DNA from: Sphingobium arseniciresistens
GTDB lineage: Bacteria > Pseudomonadota > Alphaproteobacteria > Sphingomonadales > Sphingomonadaceae
Assembly: GCA_029167225.1 (NCBI GenBank)
Contig: JARFNK010000035.1
Coordinates: 1-44,609 of the forward strand
Direction of reading: 5' to 3'
Length of the DNA stretch: 44,609 nucleotides
Made by a program: the position numbers and the translations under genes. Of this stretch, positions 34,140 to 43,252 are shown in pieces. The notes below the pieces were generated by a model, which was given only the letters and a program-made list of their open reading frames with translations, was not told the origin of the DNA and did not search any database. The number at the start of each line of letters is the position of its first letter. The stretch's first letter is position 1.

Positions 34140-35198
34140 ATGCCGGCGAGCGCGAGCAAATCAGATCTGCTGGCAAGCCTTGCCGAGAGCGCCGTTCGAG
34201 AGGCGCATAGCCGGCAGGAAGCCTTGGAAGCGAACGCCTGGCTGGCGGCCATTGTCGAGAACAGCGACGACGCTATCCTCTCGAAGACCCTTGATGGCAT
34301 CATCATGAGCTGGAATGCCGGGGCCGAGAAGCTTTTCGGCTTTACCGCTAACGAGGCGATCGGCCGTCCGATCACGATCATTATCCCGCAGGACCGCCTT
34401 CATGAGGAAGAGGCAATCATCCGGAAAGTGCGCGCCGGCGAGAAGGTCCAGCATTTCGATACGGTACGACGACGCAAGGATGGTAGTCTCGTCGATATCT
34501 CGTTGACGGTGTCGCCGGTGAAGGATGCGACGGGCAAGGTTCTTGGTGCCTCTAAGATTGCGCGAGACATTACCCCGGCCAAGCACGCCGAGGAACGACA
34601 AGCGCTGCTCCTTCGGGAGATGAATCACCGTGTGAAGAATCTGTTCGCGCTGACGGCCGCACTGGTATCGATCAGCGCGCGGTCGACCGACAATGTCGAC
34701 GAACTGGCCGCGGACCTCACGGCGCGCCTGACCGCGCTGTCGCAGGCTCACGCGCTGATGCTGCCCCATCACGATAGCGAGACGACCGATCAGGATGTCA
34801 CGCTGACCGCGCTGATCAAGACGGTCTTGGCCGCGCACGAAGGACGCGCGCAGTCGCGGATCACGATCGAAGGCGACGATGCTCCGATCGGCCGTCAAAC
34901 TCTGCCGACCATTGCGCTGGTGTTCTACGAACTGGCTACCAACGCGGCGAAATATGGTGGTCTCGCCACGGACGAAGGCAAGCTGGCGATCTCGATCGGC
35001 GCCGACGGCGAGCGCGTGAATTTGACCTGGTGCGAGACAGGCGCGCCGCGGCGGCCCGATCCAACCCGGCCGGAAGGTTTTGGCAGCCGGCTCGAAAAGG
35101 CGAGCCTCGCAAGCCTGCATGGAACGATCGATCGACGGTGGCTGGAGGACGGGCTGGAAGTCGTGTTACAGTTCCCCGTCGGTGATCTCAGGCGCTGA
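34140..35198 (+). CDS. PAS-domain HWE-type sensor histidine kinase
   Basis: A 352-residue cytoplasmic kinase without membrane segments. A PAS domain spans about residues 35-145 (AIVENSDDAILSKTLDGIIM, SWNAGAEKLFGFTANEAIGR, DISLTVSPVKDATGKVLGAS). The HWE/HisKA_2 phosphorylation domain follows, with the histidine in LLREMNHRVKNLFALTAALV, then an ATPase part with the N-box FYELATNAAKYGGL and a G-box-like EGFGSRLEKA. Such kinases often feed alphaproteobacterial general-stress or light responses. ATG 34140 has GGAG close upstream; TTG 34125 is an alternative. A receiver protein is encoded nearby on the other strand and could be a partner. Confidence 0.85.
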   Translation: MPASASKSDLLASLAESAVREAHSRQEALEANAWLAAIVENSDDAILSKTLDGIIMSWNAGAEKLFGFTANEAIGRPITIIIPQDRLHEEEAIIRKVRAGEKVQHFDTVRRRKDGSLVDISLTVSPVKDATGKVLGASKIARDITPAKHAEERQALLLREMNHRVKNLFALTAALVSISARSTDNVDELAADLTARLTALSQAHALMLPHHDSETTDQDVTLTALIKTVLAAHEGRAQSRITIEGDDAPIGRQTLPTIALVFYELATNAAKYGGLATDEGKLAISIGADGERVNLTWCETGAPRRPDPTRPEGFGSRLEKASLASLHGTIDRRWLEDGLEVVLQFPVGDLRR

Positions 35199-35337
35199 GC
35201 TCGGCCCGGCGAACGCGTTCGACAGGTAATCCTGTCTCACGCGCGGCCGTGCGCAAGCGCAGCCGGTCACCGCTTAGCGAGAGCAAGCCACGACATGCGG
35301 TCCGGCCACAGGTGGGCCGCGGCAGAGAGCGATTGTT

Positions 35338-35730
35338 ATGTCCGTGTCGGATACGATCATTACCACGTGGCTGGCGGCGATCGCCCGCTTCCGGCAAGCG
35401 CGCGCCGCCTGGCTGGAATGGAAATCTCGCAACCCCTATCCGACGCGGGACATACTTCCGGACGATATCGAACAGCAGCGCGCCTTTCTTGCGGAGTGGG
35501 AGCTGGGCTCCGAGGGCGTCGGCGGGCCCTATACCGACGCGGTGGATACGCTTCAGTCGCTTCCCGCACCCAATCTTGACGCGGTCATCGTGAAGCTCCA
35601 GTTGGTCCGGGAAGCCCTTGAGGGACATACCGTCGAAGGCGAGCTGACGCCGGTATTGCAGTTGATCGAACGGGATCTGCGCAGGATCAGGGACGATCTC
35701 GAAGTTTCAGGAAAGACCACACCCAATTAG
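35338..35730 (+). CDS. Hypothetical protein
   Basis: A 130-residue protein with a helical, tryptophan-rich N-terminus (TIITTWLAAIARFRQARAAW, LEWKSRNPYPTRDILPDDI) and a helical C-terminus (LTPVLQLIERDLRRIRDDLE). No family recognised. It follows the histidine kinase on the same strand by 140 bases and is probably real; the ribosome site is weak. Confidence 0.5.
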   Translation: MSVSDTIITTWLAAIARFRQARAAWLEWKSRNPYPTRDILPDDIEQQRAFLAEWELGSEGVGGPYTDAVDTLQSLPAPNLDAVIVKLQLVREALEGHTVEGELTPVLQLIERDLRRIRDDLEVSGKTTPN

Positions 35731-35797
35731 GCGAGGGCCGTTCGCGCAGCGACGCCGACCCCTTCCATTTCGGTGCTTATGCCCGAACGACCCGCGC

Positions 35798-36400
35798 TTA
35801 CCCTTCCTGTTCGGGATCTTCGGGATAGCGGGCATCATAGGCGGCCACATGCCGGCCAAGACCAAAGCGCTCGATGGCATCTTGCTCGGCGAGCATCACG
35901 CGATGCGCCGCGCCGGACTTGTCCGCCTCGGTGGCACCGATCAATGCCAATTCCGCCTCATGCCAAGCATCGAGTATCTCGTCATCCGTGAGCGGGCCGG
36001 CCTCCGGTTTGACCACCGCGGCGATCTGGGCAACCAGCTCGGCCGCGCGATAGGGCTTTGCGAGAAACGGCACGTCCGCGCCGTCCGGCGCCACACGACC
36101 AGACGTCAGCACCACTCCGACTTCCGGCCATCGCGCTCGAACCAGGCCCGCAAGCGCAATGCCGTCCATGCCGGGAGGCATTTCGATGTCACTGAAGATT
36201 GCCGCGATATCGTCGCGTCCTTCGAGAGCGGTCACCGCTTCCAATGCGCTGCACGCTTCGAGCACCCTGAAACCGGCGTCGAGCAGGATCTCCGCCGTCG
36301 TCATTCGCACCAAGGTTTCGTCCTCGACGACCAAGATGCTCGCTCGTTTAAGATCCTGTTCCAGCACTTGTCCAAGTCCCCTCAATGACCTGTCTGGCAT
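35798..36400 (-). CDS. Response regulator receiver protein
   Basis: A 200-residue protein with a CheY-like receiver domain: acidic residues in SILVVEDETLVRMTTAEILL, the phosphorylated aspartate in AAIFSDIEMPPGMDGI, the conserved threonine in GVVLTSGRV and lysine in VPFLAKPYRAAELV. The C-terminal 80 residues are helical (PLTDDEILDAWHEAELALIG) and have no output domain I can name, so it may act as a phosphate sink or single-domain regulator. The start is ATG 36400; GTG 36367, after GAGGGG, is an alternative. It could pair with the HWE kinase at 34140, but the orientation differs. Confidence 0.8.
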   Translation of the reverse strand: MPDRSLRGLGQVLEQDLKRASILVVEDETLVRMTTAEILLDAGFRVLEACSALEAVTALEGRDDIAAIFSDIEMPPGMDGIALAGLVRARWPEVGVVLTSGRVAPDGADVPFLAKPYRAAELVAQIAAVVKPEAGPLTDDEILDAWHEAELALIGATEADKSGAAHRVMLAEQDAIERFGLGRHVAAYDARYPEDPEQEG

Positions 36401-36738
36401 CGAGCCCGTAGCCGGCCGCCTGGGCTGATCAGCGCGCTCAAGTTGACCATGTATTCTGGTTAAATGCGGGCTCCGTCTGCCAATTTAACGGTCTTGCCAG
36501 CGACATAATCGCCAGGTCGTCCGCCAGAAATGCATCGACCTGATCAGGAGACTCGCGACAATCGAGGCATTTATTATGTGAATTGGGATCGCGTTTCGGG
36601 TGGTTTTGTTCCTACAACCTCTCTGACCCCTTTGGTGGTCTTTGAACCCTAAAAGCTGGAAGTTACTGGAATCTACCCCCTCTTGCGAAGCTGGGCAACT
36701 CTACAGTCATGGGCCGGCACCGGCTCGCCCCATGTTGT
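36401..36738. other. Gene-free stretch upstream of the response regulator
   Basis: About 340 bases without a convincing frame. An inverted repeat GTTAAAT/ATTTAAC with a 17-base spacer (36459-36489) is the only structure seen; it may be part of the response regulator control region or a weak terminator for the converging gene. Confidence 0.4.
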
Positions 36739-38235
36739 TCAGAGTTGATCGCACTCGACCAGCAAGCTGATCGCCGTGTCGAGCCGATCGGGTGTCGGCT
36801 CGGGAGGGTTTCCCTGCCTGGTGGTGCCCGGCATCAGGGTCCATCCGCCCTCATCCATCACGATGCGCAAGCGCAGGATCGTCTTGCCGCGACTGCGCGC
36901 ATCCGCGAGACCTCGGCCGACGGACCAATAGGCATGCTGGGCCATGATCCAGATCTCGAAAAGACGGGCCATGAAGGCGGCAGGGGAAAGACTGCCCCAA
37001 GACCTCGCTTCCCTTTTCGCGCGGCTCAGCGGCAATCGATCCGGATTCTCGAAGCTGTGGCATTGGTCCGGTGCCTCGCGGAGCGCGAGCGCGAGCGCCG
37101 TGATGACGGCAGACGGGAGCTTCGCCTGGTCCCTCAATGCGTTCTGTAGCGAGCGGAGATGCTCGATCGGGTTCGTCCGGTCATCCGACCCCAGTATCCA
37201 GGCGTCCGCCGTGGCCGGCAAGGCTTCCTCCTCCAGACTATCGAGAAACGCCCGTACCAATTGCGCGGTGGTGAGTGGGCCGGGAAGCAGGGCGCCGATC
37301 GTCCAGAAGAACAGACCCTCCAGCGCAAGCCGGAACAGCTGACGGATTTGCACCGCCCGCCATTCATCGGCCGCGGGCGGGCGATCTCCCGGCTGCTCCC
37401 ATGCCTCCGCTCGGTCGGCCATCCGAAGACGAATATCTTCATAGCTCGCTTCATCATCCGCAAGATCGGCGAAGGCCGCCTGAATCAGAGCGATCCCCTT
37501 CTGCCGTGCTGTGGCTGCTCGCGCGCCCCCGAGCCGTACAAACATGCTTTTGCGTTCGGCGGCTCTCGGCTTCTCGAGTGCCCAGAGCTTGCCCCAGCGC
37601 TCCGCATCCGACCGCTTCACCGTCACGGCGCCGAACTGGTTGAAGGCTTCATGGCCGAGCTCATCCTCGAACCGCTTTTCAAAAGCATCGAGCACAGGAT
37701 CCAGCGATTGGTCTGCCTGAAATATGCCTGTCGCGCCCTCGACGGGAACGAGCCAACCCATCGTGCGCAGGCTCGGGCCATAGTTCAGCGGAGAGATGAG
37801 GCCCGTCGAGTAGCGTCGCATATTGCGCCGAGCCTCCCACTCGTCTCCGCCGAAGCGGTATTTGCTGGCTTCCAGCATCGAGCGCATCGCCTGCGCGCCA
37901 GGAATATCGGCACGCGGTTCGACCAGGAATTGAGACCAGGCGAAGATCGCCTCGATCCGATCGACAAAGTCCCGCATGTCCTCCGGCGCCGCTGCGTGCC
38001 GCTTGCTCGCCTCGATGACATGCCGAACGCGCCGCCAGGCCCATGCCATGATGGTATAGGGTCGGATGTGGTTTGCCACATTGTTGAGGTCGGGGAGAAC
38101 GCGATCCATCAACCCAAAATTGATCTGTCGAAGGCCGAGCGGATCGACCCCGCCGAAGTCGACGCGGCGAGGGTCAATCGCCCGCGGATCGGCGGCCAGG
38201 CGCGCTGTTTCAAGGAGTTCGCTCAGGTCCGTCAT
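36739..38235 (-). CDS. DUF6361-like protein, partner of the PLD-like gene
   Basis: A 498-residue protein resembling DUF6361 proteins as I recall them: an N-terminal PLGLRQINFGLMDRVLPDLN followed by HIRPYTIMAWAWRRVRHVIE, then helical, tryptophan-containing sequence (SPLNYGPSLRTMGWLVPVEG, FFWTIGALLPGPLTTAQLVR). No catalytic motif is evident. The start lies 2 bases after the stop of the PLD-like gene on the same strand, so both are surely co-transcribed and probably act together. DUF6361 genes are often found in defence-island-like settings in my recollection; function unknown. Confidence 0.6.
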   Translation of the reverse strand: MTDLSELLETARLAADPRAIDPRRVDFGGVDPLGLRQINFGLMDRVLPDLNNVANHIRPYTIMAWAWRRVRHVIEASKRHAAAPEDMRDFVDRIEAIFAWSQFLVEPRADIPGAQAMRSMLEASKYRFGGDEWEARRNMRRYSTGLISPLNYGPSLRTMGWLVPVEGATGIFQADQSLDPVLDAFEKRFEDELGHEAFNQFGAVTVKRSDAERWGKLWALEKPRAAERKSMFVRLGGARAATARQKGIALIQAAFADLADDEASYEDIRLRMADRAEAWEQPGDRPPAADEWRAVQIRQLFRLALEGLFFWTIGALLPGPLTTAQLVRAFLDSLEEEALPATADAWILGSDDRTNPIEHLRSLQNALRDQAKLPSAVITALALALREAPDQCHSFENPDRLPLSRAKREARSWGSLSPAAFMARLFEIWIMAQHAYWSVGRGLADARSRGKTILRLRIVMDEGGWTLMPGTTRQGNPPEPTPDRLDTAISLLVECDQL

Positions 38236-38237
38236 CG

Positions 38238-40589
38238 TCAGCAGTCCCGATTGAGGATGGTGCGGCCGCAGCAGCTCGCCAGGCCTCTCTGGCGCAAATC
38301 CTCAGCGGCAGCAGTGGGCAGTCGCATGTGACAGCGCGGGCACGCTGCCTGGAAGCGCTCGAGCAGGATGAGCTTGGCGAAGCTCGCGGCACTACCAAGC
38401 GCCTGTTCCAGGTTTGGCCAGAGGGACGATTGCCGGAGCGTCTCGAAGCCGACCGCTGCTCCACGTCCTTGCGCGGCCGCAAGATAGGCGTCGATCTGCT
38501 CGCCCATCGTGCGCGCGGCGGAAACCTCGGATAGGAAGGTATGAAGATCCAAATCGGGACCGAGTAGATCGATGAACGCGGGGATCGCCGTTGGCGAGAC
38601 CGACAGCCCGGACGGATCGATGCCGCGGCGCACGAAATACCGGCGGGCCCGGATCGCATTGTCGGCCCGCCGGTCAGCCGCGTGTTGGAGCAGGACCGCG
38701 GCAACGGCGATATCAGCTTCAGGTCCATCGACATCGGCGATCTGCGGCAGGATCTTGTCGAGCCATAGCTGAACTTTTCCAGGTGCCGGTCGAATCCGAT
38801 CGGCCAGAAAGTGGGACAGCGACAAAGCGGTAAGCGCGCTTTGACCATTGGCCTGGGGACCCAGCATTGAACTCAAGAGCTCATCAAAGATCTGAAGCGA
38901 CCGATAATTGGCCACTTCCTCGGACCGCGCGCGTTTCTCGCGATCCTTCTCGTCCTCATCATCATCGTCATCGGTTTCGCCGCCGCCGCCCCAGGGGCCT
39001 CGCGACTGGGTGAAGGCCGCCCGGATGAGCGCCATGGCGTGCTTCCAGACCGACGCCGGTTCGCCAGACTCGGCTCCGCCGCTCGTGCTCGCGGCAATAC
39101 CGGCGGCCTTCAGCTCTGCGAGCGTCACCATCGCTTCCGGCATCTTTGGGCTATCCCCCGATCCGCTGCCGCCGGCACCAAGCGCAGCCGGCATCCTGCT
39201 CGGATTTTCGCGGAACCACGCAAGGATCGCAGCGACGTCGGCTGGCGTCTCGGTGCCGGCAAGCATGGCCATCAGCCGCAGAGCAATCGAGCCCGTTCGC
39301 CTGATCAGCTCGAGCGCCGCCGCGATCGAGACGAAGCCCTCCCAGCGCCTGCCATCACGCTCAAGTCCCAATATCAGGCGGCCATTCTCCCAGCTCTCAA
39401 TCTCGATGCCAGGGGCGGCAAGCATGAACTGGCCATCGGCGGAGATCTGAACGGTCCCGAGATCCCGGGTGGAGCGCGGCGTTCGCAGGTCGACACGAAC
39501 CGCGCCGGACACGCGCGGCACGAGGATCTGCCCGCGAATGGTATCTCCCTCTAGCGACGCGCTCAAAATGCCGACCGGCGCGCTTCCGCTCTCGTCGTCG
39601 TCGACATCGTCCCCAACAAAACGGGCTGGGGCAGTTCCCTTCTTCGTCACCCAATAGGACTTGGCGTCTGGCTGGATGCGCAGCACGCCAGCTTCGATAT
39701 TTCGACCGAAGAGCCCGGCATGGGTGACATTAGCGCTGCCGCTCAGCAGGAGCCGACCCTTGCGGCAGACTAGTTCGATCGATTTTGCGTGCAGGGGGCG
39801 ATCGTCGCCGCCGAACGCTTCTGAGACGTCGATCGGCCTCCATCGGCTTCCACCCTCGAAAGGCCAGGCGTTCGATCCCTGGCCACGAACGGTGCCCGAT
39901 GGGTGCGCATGGAGTTCGATCCTCTCGCATTCCAGCAATCCGGCCAGCGCCTCGAGCCCTTCGGCCCGCAGGTCGTAATAGGGCGAAACGGCGGTGACCC
40001 GTGTGACGCCGCCCATCTCCTCTGCGTAGAGAGCAAGCTGCTCCGCGATCGAACCGTCGAGACTATGCAACACATGGATATGTCCTGGACGGACATGTCC
40101 TTGCGCCGATCGCCGCAGCATGGCTGCAAGCGCTTCACAGGCCGGGCCGGCAGAAGTCATGACCTGGTCCGAACCCGCGAGCTGCTCGAAGAACCCAGCC
40201 ATATCGTCGAAGGCATCGGCCGCGAACGAGGGATGGAGGTGCTCAACAAGCTCGAGATTGCCACCCCAACCGGCGAAGGTAAGATTTCCGGACCCGATCA
40301 GCAGATGCGCGTCGTCGTCGGTGAACAGCGCCGCAATCTTCGGGTGGAAGACCCCATGGTTCGAGCAGGCAACCGGCTCGATCTCATAGTCCCGACCGAC
40401 ACGGCGCGCGCCCTCCTCGCTCAGGCCGGCGCGCACGCCTTCGGGATCCGACAGGATCAGGGCATTGCGGCCGCCGCCCCGCAACAGCGCGTCGAGCAGG
40501 ACGGCCTCGAAGAAGGAAAGGGACAAAGCATAGGTTGTGAACGCAACGCGCTTCCACGGCGCGGCCGAAATGAGTTCAAGCGGATTCAC
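38238..40589 (-). CDS. PLD-like nuclease-family protein with C-terminal zinc ribbon
   Basis: A 783-residue protein with two phospholipase-D-type motifs: FHPKIAAL with GSGNLTFAGW (about residues 81-105) and LHAKSIELV with LLSGSANVTHAG (about 265-288), each giving the HxK and GSxN residues of the PLD superfamily, which includes nucleases. After a long region there is an acidic linker (ETDDDDDEDEKDREKR) and at the C-terminus a zinc-ribbon-like CPRC...CC pattern. GTG 40589, after GGGGG, is chosen; TTG 40634 is an alternative. It is followed directly by the DUF6361-like gene. Role as a DNA- or RNA-cutting defence effector is inferred. Confidence 0.75.
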   Translation of the reverse strand: MNPLELISAAPWKRVAFTTYALSLSFFEAVLLDALLRGGGRNALILSDPEGVRAGLSEEGARRVGRDYEIEPVACSNHGVFHPKIAALFTDDDAHLLIGSGNLTFAGWGGNLELVEHLHPSFAADAFDDMAGFFEQLAGSDQVMTSAGPACEALAAMLRRSAQGHVRPGHIHVLHSLDGSIAEQLALYAEEMGGVTRVTAVSPYYDLRAEGLEALAGLLECERIELHAHPSGTVRGQGSNAWPFEGGSRWRPIDVSEAFGGDDRPLHAKSIELVCRKGRLLLSGSANVTHAGLFGRNIEAGVLRIQPDAKSYWVTKKGTAPARFVGDDVDDDESGSAPVGILSASLEGDTIRGQILVPRVSGAVRVDLRTPRSTRDLGTVQISADGQFMLAAPGIEIESWENGRLILGLERDGRRWEGFVSIAAALELIRRTGSIALRLMAMLAGTETPADVAAILAWFRENPSRMPAALGAGGSGSGDSPKMPEAMVTLAELKAAGIAASTSGGAESGEPASVWKHAMALIRAAFTQSRGPWGGGGETDDDDDEDEKDREKRARSEEVANYRSLQIFDELLSSMLGPQANGQSALTALSLSHFLADRIRPAPGKVQLWLDKILPQIADVDGPEADIAVAAVLLQHAADRRADNAIRARRYFVRRGIDPSGLSVSPTAIPAFIDLLGPDLDLHTFLSEVSAARTMGEQIDAYLAAAQGRGAAVGFETLRQSSLWPNLEQALGSAASFAKLILLERFQAACPRCHMRLPTAAAEDLRQRGLASCCGRTILNRDC

Positions 40590-40679
40590 AAATGCCCCCA
40601 GCAACTGGAGTCTAACCGCAGACTGGTTCAGCAAAAAGTCGAAAACGGTATCCGTGTCTCGGATTCTGCTAGGCCGATT

Positions 40680-40832
40680 CTAGTGCGATGGCGCGAATTG
40701 GCGGTCGAGCAGGTCTTGCGCAGCGCGTTCCTCCTGGCTGGCGGGGACCAGGCTGGGCAAGAGGACCGTCACGATCCAGAAAGCGAGCATGCCAAGGAAA
40801 ACTCCGCCCGCGATTTTCAGTACGTCCCGCAT
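40680..40832 (-). CDS. Small single-pass membrane protein (50 aa)
   Basis: A 50-residue protein with one clear membrane segment (IAGGVFLGMLAFWIVTVLLP) and a polar, acidic/basic C-terminus (ASQEERAAQDLLDRQFAPSH). A GAGGG-like ribosome site precedes the ATG at 40832. It lies 90 bases upstream of the PLD-like gene on the same strand and may be first in that operon. No family recognised. Confidence 0.55.
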   Translation of the reverse strand: MRDVLKIAGGVFLGMLAFWIVTVLLPSLVPASQEERAAQDLLDRQFAPSH

Positions 40833-41024
40833 GATCTCAAATTGCCCTCTTCAATCGGCCATGATGCACTCTGGGGTCAGATCGCAGTTCAGCATGACGC
40901 GATTGAGCGATCATTGCCATAGCTGCAGCTGACGAGATTCATTTTCGCCGCGTTGAGCACCGTCTGACCAACGGCTGCTCGCGTTACACACGCGGAAGTG
41001 GCCAGCTTCGCGTCTCAGACGTCA

Positions 41025-41043
41025 GAGAAAAGGGAAGGGGGAG
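41025..41043 (+). repeat. Purine-rich leader motif, copy C
   Basis: GAGAAAAGGGAAGGGGGAG, a relative of the identical leaders before the Toprim and strawberry-notch genes. It lies about 50 bases upstream of the ParB-like start and is followed by a short TCCGG/CCGGA hairpin. Confidence 0.45.
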
Positions 41044-41090
41044 CCGAGCTGGTGTCCGGGCTGATCCGGATGCCAGAAGGAGCTCCTCCG

Positions 41091-43172
41091 ATGACCACAG
41101 TCGTAAAGCTCGCGAAGCTTACGCTCTCTCCCATCAACGTCCGCAAGCGGCCCGACGAGTTGCTCGAGATCCCGCAAATGGCGGCCGATATCGAAGCCCG
41201 CGGCGTTCTCCAGAACCTGCTCGTCACGCCGGTGAAAAAGCCGCGCGGAACTTTCGAAGTCTTCGATGGAGGCCGCCGCCTGCGCGGACTTCGCTTGCTC
41301 GCCGAACGCGGCGTGATCGATGCGGAAACCTATGATGTCCCCGTCAAGGTTCTGATCGGCGACGAGGCGACGCTTTCCGAAACGTCGACCGCGGCCAACT
41401 TCCATCAGCTCAAGATGACGCCGGCGGAAGAATGCCGCGCCTTCCAATATTTCATTGGCCTCAACAACGATATCGACGGGGTGGCCAAGCGCTTCGGCCT
41501 CACCCGCCGCTTCGTCGAAGGCCGGCTCCGCCTCGCCACGCTGGCCGAACCCATCTTCGAGGCGCTGAGCGAAGGCGCAATCACGCTCGACGTCGCCAAA
41601 GCCTATGCCTCGACCGAGAACCAGGAAAAGCAGCTCCTGGTCTGGAAGAGCTATGGCGCGAGCTACGCCAATGCCGATACGATCCGCCGCGTCATCGCCA
41701 ACGAGACGATGAACTCGACCGACCCCGTCGCGATCCTGGTCGGCGAGGATCGCTATGTCGATGCTGGTGGCACGATCGACCGCGACCTGTTCAGCGATAG
41801 CGGCGACAAATGGGTCAACCCGGAGATCGTCCAGCGCCTTGCGGGCGATATCATGGAAGCCGAAGCCAAGCGTGTCGGCGAAGAACTGGGGCTCGCGTGG
41901 ATCCGGCCCATCGCCTCGAACTATACGCACAGCGCGGCCGCTGGCCTCTATCGCGTCATCCTGCCACAACCCGACCTCACCGATGAGCAGATTGCGCGCC
42001 TCGACGCCATTGCCGAGCGACAGAGCGTCATCAGCGAGGAAATGACGGACGATTCCCTCGACGAGGACGCCTATAAGCTGCTCGATCAGGAATATGACGC
42101 CCTCGAGAATGAGGTGCGCGCCATTCGCGAAGCGGCACCGGTCCTGCCCGATGAACTTAGGCCGCACGTCGGCGCCTTCCTGAAACTGACCCCCAGGGGC
42201 GAAATGGTGCTCGACGCCGAATATTACAGCGAGGAGCCGATCCCAGTTGGCGACACGGGCGACGACCACGGCGACGGTGAGATCAACACCGCCGATCGCA
42301 ACGGTGCGATCGGGTCAGGGCGGACGTCCACGCCGCCGGCCGCGCCGCCCGAGGCGGTGGCACCTGGGGGTAAGCCGCTCAGCGCTCGGCTCTACGACGA
42401 ATTGGCGATGCAGCGCCGCGACGTCCTCGCTGCGGCAATGCTCAGCCATCCGGCGCTGGCTCTCGACTATGCGCTGTTCGTCATGATCGACGATCGCACC
42501 AGCTCGTTCAGCGCCTACGGCTCGACCATTCGTGCGCAGTCGCCGCAGGACCCTGCGGGCGGCGAACAGCCTGCCACGCGCGCGCGCAGCTATCTCGCCG
42601 AAGCCCATGACGGCCTCGACGCGAGCTGGCTCGAGCACAAGTCCGAGGTCGATCGGTTCGAGGCGTTCCGCGCTCTCGACGATGACAGCAAGGCGGCCTG
42701 GCTCGCCTATATCGTGGCAATCTCGCTGGAGGCGAAAGGCGGCAATCGCGCCGAACAGTGCCCGCTGCACAATCGTCTGGCGACCATCATGGAAGTCGAT
42801 GTCGCCGCCTGGTGGCGCCCGACCTCGGAGAACTTCTTCGACCGGATCAGCAAGGGCTCCATCCTGTCGCTGCTCAACGAAGTGGGCGGCGCGCCGCTCA
42901 CGGCGCGCCACGCGACGATGAAGAAGTCGGAGATTTCGGGATCGTGCGCCAAGCTCTTCGCGGGCGAGGCAATCGTCGAACCCGAAGTCAGGGATGCCGC
43001 TCTCGCCTGGGTGCCCAACGCAATGCGGTTCCTCGACAGCACCGTGGCAGACGACCTCGAGCCCGCCGACGTCGATACCGACGAACAGCTCGGCGATGTG
43101 GAGGCCGATACCGGAGCCGATGCGCCTGCCGCCGACGCGCAAGCGCCCGATCAGGACGCCCTCGCGGCCTGA
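41091..43172 (+). CDS. Large ParB/Spo0J-like plasmid protein
   Basis: A 693-residue ParB-like protein. The N-terminal ParB nuclease-like domain (VVKLAKLTLSPINVRKRPDE, LLVTPVKKPRGTFEVFDGGR with GGRRLRGLRLL) and a helix-turn-helix (IDGVAKRFGLTRRFVEGRLR) are clear; the C-terminal 350 residues are less typical and end in an acidic, alanine-rich tail. AAGGAG precedes ATG 41091. On conjugative elements such proteins lie near ardC in the leading region, where they are thought to act early after transfer. It is distinct from the partition ParB at 20480-21559. Confidence 0.85.
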   Translation: MTTVVKLAKLTLSPINVRKRPDELLEIPQMAADIEARGVLQNLLVTPVKKPRGTFEVFDGGRRLRGLRLLAERGVIDAETYDVPVKVLIGDEATLSETSTAANFHQLKMTPAEECRAFQYFIGLNNDIDGVAKRFGLTRRFVEGRLRLATLAEPIFEALSEGAITLDVAKAYASTENQEKQLLVWKSYGASYANADTIRRVIANETMNSTDPVAILVGEDRYVDAGGTIDRDLFSDSGDKWVNPEIVQRLAGDIMEAEAKRVGEELGLAWIRPIASNYTHSAAAGLYRVILPQPDLTDEQIARLDAIAERQSVISEEMTDDSLDEDAYKLLDQEYDALENEVRAIREAAPVLPDELRPHVGAFLKLTPRGEMVLDAEYYSEEPIPVGDTGDDHGDGEINTADRNGAIGSGRTSTPPAAPPEAVAPGGKPLSARLYDELAMQRRDVLAAAMLSHPALALDYALFVMIDDRTSSFSAYGSTIRAQSPQDPAGGEQPATRARSYLAEAHDGLDASWLEHKSEVDRFEAFRALDDDSKAAWLAYIVAISLEAKGGNRAEQCPLHNRLATIMEVDVAAWWRPTSENFFDRISKGSILSLLNEVGGAPLTARHATMKKSEISGSCAKLFAGEAIVEPEVRDAALAWVPNAMRFLDSTVADDLEPADVDTDEQLGDVEADTGADAPAADAQAPDQDALAA

Positions 43173-43195
43173 CGTTCCGCTCTCCTGGAAGCCTC

Positions 43196-43231
43196 GCCGT
43201 CGGCGCCTTCACCGCGCCGGCGGCACTTTTT
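43196..43231 (+). terminator. Rho-independent terminator after the ParB-like gene
   Basis: An 11-bp GC-rich stem (GCCGTCGGCGC with GCGCCGGCGGC, one G-U-type pair) with a 7-base loop, followed by ACTTTTT. It lies 24 bases after the ParB-like stop and before ardC, so it may separate or attenuate the two. Confidence 0.7.
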
Positions 43232-43252
43232 CATTCCATCAGGAGAAGTCTC

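Noticed and set aside
41022-42269. Minus-strand frame of 415 codons opposite the ParB-like gene
   Set aside because: Shadow frame; the plus strand carries ParB motifs and a good ribosome site.
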